This document shows, one piece after another, positions 61,701-64,000 of a DNA stretch of 64,000 nt. The notes beneath the pieces are model-generated. The model searched no databases. It saw nothing but the letters and a program-made list of their open reading frames with translations, and was not told the origin of the DNA. The stretch's first letter is position 1. Each line of letters opens with the position of its first letter. Made by a program: the position numbers and the translations under genes. The stretch is from NCBI GenBank assembly GCA_003427395.1, contig BFEA01000099.1:3238834-3302833 (forward strand), in the 5' to 3' direction. The DNA is from Chara braunii. Its lineage: Eukaryota; Streptophyta; Charophyceae; Charales; Characeae.

Positions 61701-63082
61701 CGGTCTTCCAACGTGCCTCCTATCCNAAGGACGAGAGGGGACAAGGCAGAGACGACCTTAAGCAGCCTCTTGGAGGACAGATCGAGATTCAGGATGGAGG
61801 CATTGCCCCAACTGCATCTCCCATAGCTACACTTATCAGGCGGCCACCAGTCGAGAGTCGCACAAAGGAAGTGGTCGCCCGTGACCGACTGAGGTCGCCC
61901 GACCTCCACCTGCAGCTCGAGAGCAACGACCACCTTCCCTCCACCTACCTTCCCCTCCTTCAGGCCATCTCCACCATTCCCATCTTGTCTCTGCCATAGC
62001 TCTCTTCTTCCTCCTCCTCGTCCTCCTCCTCCTCCTCCTCCTCTTCCTCTCCGAGAGGTATCCAGATGATAATGACCGTTCCCATACTCATTGTCGACAC
62101 GAACTTCGTGGTTGTCTTCACCAACCCCGCTGCTTCAGGACCTTTCCTCCTCCTCCTCCTCCTCCTCCTCGTCGTCATCCTCCTTTCCACCTCCACGTCC
62201 ATCTCTCACATCCCAGTTCGATGATTGTCCGCGTGTCATGGTCCACGCGGATCCACGTGGATTGTCGTTCTTTATGTTATCCTCTGAGTCATCGTTATCT
62301 TCATCCTTGTCCTCATTTGAATTCCACGTGAACGGACGTGGACCGTCGATCGCTCGCGGAAGGACGACGATTGCCTTCTCCTTCTTCGGCGTCACCCCCC
62401 TCCTCCACCTCTTGGTGTGCTTAGAGTCATTCTCCACCAAGAGATTATGATCGCCCTTGACATCGCTCTTCAGGAAGAGATGCTGATTACCCTCCCCCTC
62501 TTGCCTCTGAAGAGCTTGAAGCTGACGCATTGCTTCGTCCCGTTTGCCACTGCAACGCCCACCATAGCCGGCCCTGCTGGTTACGGCAATGGATGGCCTG
62601 GCCCGGCTGGTTAAGATGCTATTCAAAGAGAGAAGCATCAAGCACACTAGAAACACGCAGAACCAGGCCCGCCATAGCCGCAGCTGAATGCAGACAGTGC
62701 ACTGAGGGGCATACTGTACCCCACGTGCTCGGGTTGCGAAACCAATGCACGGCCCTCCCATACCTGTCCTCCTCCTCCTTCCCCTTGTCAAAGCCTCCAT
62801 AGCCGCGACCGCGGCGACTGGGGCAGGCGCAAGGTGGTGGCGGCCCGGCGGAGCCATTGCCGCGGACGGATTGACTACCCCAAGAACGCCCATTCCGGTT
62901 CCCGTCGCCGCCGCCGCCGCGGTGGCAATCGCCGAATGATGATGATGAGGATGGTGATGATGCATGGGGACCTGGACACCGACTCCCCCTCCGCCGCCGT
63001 TGGACATGGCGGCGGCACTGACACTGTCTGGACCTAACCCCGCGCCCGCCGCGCTTGAGGTGCGCGCTGCCGCCTCCTCCAT
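58519..63082 (-). CDS. Heparanase-like GH79 glycoside hydrolase, four-exon model, probable membrane anchor
   Basis: Model (minus strand): exon 1 63082-about 62140; exon 2 about 61950-61180; exon 3 60812-60032; exon 4 58768-58519. The last two introns (61179-60813 and 60031-58769) begin GT, end AG and keep frame. GH79 enzymes cleave beta-glucuronides or related residues of cell-wall or secreted glycans. Exon 2 has FLCATLDWWPPDKCSYG, CSWGNASILNLDLS, and WAWELGNELSG with the acid/base Glu (codon 61312-61310). Exon 3 has PLLIAPDCLKDAKF, DGVSYHSYDLG, GETGGAYNSG with the nucleophile Glu (60537-60535) and LKAYAHCHR. Exon 4 has EYHLTAPNNSL and VLLNG. Exon 1 has WFCVFLVCLMLLSLN, a probable type II membrane anchor rather than a cleaved signal peptide. 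Oddities: a ~55-residue Gly-rich insertion in exon 3 and a tandem LKDAKF. One N at 61726. The exon 1-2 junction is not determined. Confidence 0.85.
58769..60031 (-). repeat. GH79 intron filled with minisatellites
   Basis: 59085-59280: a 63-bp unit three times (tcatggatctgtttcgggg, gagagggtgaccgtcgagat). 59310-59480: 'tctgccggccgatcagggtt' twice, with CTC runs. 59660-60020: about fifteen ~21-bp units close to 'tctcgtctcgatcccagctgg'. CTC/GAG runs lie at 58745-58865 and 59480-59545. All keep frames open by periodicity, but none resembles GH79. Confidence 0.75.
60032..60812 (-). CDS. GH79 exon 3 (catalytic nucleophile)
   Basis: Contains the nucleophile motif GETGGAYNSG and TFMSAFWYLNYTAATAANGH, NYGLLEVGTFDPNPDYYAAL. 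Between GTQALAV and LKAYAHCH lies a Gly/Ala/Thr-rich insertion of about 55 residues not found in typical members. LKDAKFLKDAKF arises from an 18-bp tandem duplication at about 60741-60776. Confidence 0.85.
61180..61950 (-). CDS. GH79 exon 2 (N-terminal part of TIM barrel, acid/base)
   Basis: VTGDHFLCATLDWWPPDKCS, LSSKRLLKVVSALSPLVL, IGGTLEDRIVYD, GCLTKRRWDDINAF, LVFGLNALSGRD and YEIWAWELGNELSG are GH79 hallmarks. Charged insertions (GGEEKGGRKEGGGRDDED) interrupt the barrel after IVYD. The donor GATG|GTGAGC at 61180/61179 is proposed. Confidence 0.82.
62140..63082 (-). CDS. GH79 exon 1 candidate with transmembrane segment
   Basis: Open from ATG 63082: Ala/Gly/His-rich N-terminus (MHHHHPHHHH), then RLWRAWFCVFLVCLMLLSLN, a 20-residue hydrophobic helix preceded by basic residues, then a Lys/Asp/Glu-rich stalk ending in poly-Glu. 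Linkage to exon 2 is inferred from position and strand; an independent membrane protein gene is the alternative. Confidence 0.55.
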
Positions 63083-63849
63083 CAAGCTTCTTCCCGCCGC
63101 AGCCGGAAGAGTGTACCCCGTCGCCGCCGCCGCCGCCCCCCCGCCGCCATTGCCGCGGAAGACGCGGCTGCGCCCGTCGGCTTCGGGGGCGACGGCGCCG
63201 CCGTTGGAACCAGCAACGCGGAAGAAATCGCTGGAGCGGCGTTGCGCACCGCCGCTACGCGCGCATAAGCAGCCGCCGCCGCGGCTTCGAAGGACACCGC
63301 TCTCTCCTCCTGCTGCTGCTGCTGGCGATCCATCACGGCCGCCGCCACCATCTCCGCCGTCGCCGCCCCTCCCCCCCGATGATGATGATGTTGTTGCTGC
63401 TGCGCCGCCGCTGCCACAGCCGCCAGTGCTACGACCGAAGACAGCTGCTAAGACAGCTGCTGATGATAGTCATACCAATCTACCGCCGTCGACGTCACTG
63501 CTCCTGCTCGTCCTCCTCCACCTCCTCCTCCTCTCTCAACCCGCCCACTCATCAATGCCGCCTCCTCCCCCTCCGTCACCCCCAGCCTCTGCGGTCTTCC
63601 ATACGTGCCATTACCACCATCATACCCCTGGCAAGACCCCCCTACTACCATTCCGCCACCTCCTCCCCTTTCGCCGCCGCCTACTCCTACTCCTCCCCCC
63701 CCTCCACCTACCAAATTCCCTTGCTGTTGATGTTGATGCTGCTGAATCAGCGATTCTATATCTATTCCCAGCCTTTTCAGGAATTCGTCTAAAGTTATCC
63801 CATCATACCCACCCACCCCTCCCCCTCTCCCATCCTCCACCGTCTGATC

Positions 63850-63894
<45 letters not shown>

Positions 63895-64000
63895 TGCTAC
63901 TCCTCCCCCCCCCCCCACTATCGTTTCCCCCCGTCCTCTCGCTCCGCTGCTCTTCGTTGATTGCCGACAGATGACTGGCGCATCCGTTCTGCTTTCTATT
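63082..64000 (-). other. Gly/Gln/Ala-rich open frame upstream of GH79, runs off the window
   Basis: One minus-strand frame is open from the window edge through YDGITLDEFLKRLGIDIESL and QHQHQQQGN, meets a TAG at 63450-63448, and continues in the same frame (poly-Gln, poly-His, poly-Ala, Arg6) to a TGA overlapping the GH79 ATG. The TAG lies in a duplicated agcagctgtctt unit. The 'TLDEFL' block slightly resembles motifs of group A bZIP proteins, but no bZIP domain is in the window. It may be part of a gene entering from the right. Confidence 0.35.
63851..63893. repeat. Uninterrupted run of 43 C
   Basis: A single homopolymer C tract (G on the minus strand), in a frame giving poly-Gly. Length may be unreliable in assembly. 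Confidence 0.85.

Noticed and set aside
62964-63974. 336-codon plus-strand Pro-rich frame
   Set aside because: Antisense of the Gly/Ala-rich minus frame; composition-driven.

Overview
The window looks like nuclear DNA of a green-lineage eukaryote. Supporting evidence: a heparanase-like GH79 glycoside hydrolase split by GT-AG introns, a SINA/SIAH-type RING protein, a U6-derived retropseudogene, chromodomain-bearing Ty3/gypsy retrotransposons, LINEs, tRNA-derived SINEs, several MITE families, and very heavy micro- and minisatellite content with assembly gaps inside dinucleotide repeats. A repeat-rich charophyte alga such as Chara would fit, but that is inference; no species marker was identified.

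Layout. 1-8.9 kb: tandem repeats, a U6 retropseudogene, TA-flanked MITEs and a SINE family whose head is tRNA-like (A and B boxes). 9-15.8 kb: a decayed gypsy element (gag, protease, start of RT) broken inside RT by a minus-strand LINE. 16-23.7 kb: a 120-bp tandem repeat, a palindromic MITE, a second tRNA-like sequence, a minus-strand gypsy remnant (chromodomain end, polypurine tract, 3' LTR), and an unexplained array of hairpins at 20.6-21.3 kb. 23.7-26.9 kb: a plus-strand LINE with stop codons. 27.7-29.3 kb: a cluster of heat-shock-element-like sites followed by an intron-less SINA-like gene with a C-terminal membrane segment. 29.6-36 kb: minisatellite fields and MITEs. 36.6-43.5 kb: a TAA-flanked MITE, inverted dispersed repeats and long gene-less stretches. 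43.5-46.1 kb: a LINE 3' half carrying a solo LTR of the same LTR family as at 18.4-19.7 kb. 46.5-48.8 kb: MULE-like MITE, GC-rich sequence, gap, microsatellites. 48.97-57.70 kb: a complete but degenerate LTR/gypsy element with both LTRs, primer-binding site, gag-pol and chromodomain. 58.1-64 kb: a G-box minisatellite overlapping the 3' end of a minus-strand GH79 gene, whose predicted product is membrane-anchored, with minisatellites in an intron and a Gly/Gln-rich open frame upstream.

Only two loci look like host protein genes: the SINA-like gene (28.3-29.3 kb) and the GH79 gene (58.5-63.1 kb). The rest is mobile or repetitive DNA. The most unusual signals are structural: (i) LINE-family 3' tails that keep successive hairpins while stem bases change in pairs; (ii) the 20.6-21.3 kb array, in which a conserved core is flanked by arms that differ between copies yet stay complementary; (iii) a 2.3-kb field in which three different minisatellites share one core motif; (iv) the HSE cluster and the G-box array beside the two host genes.
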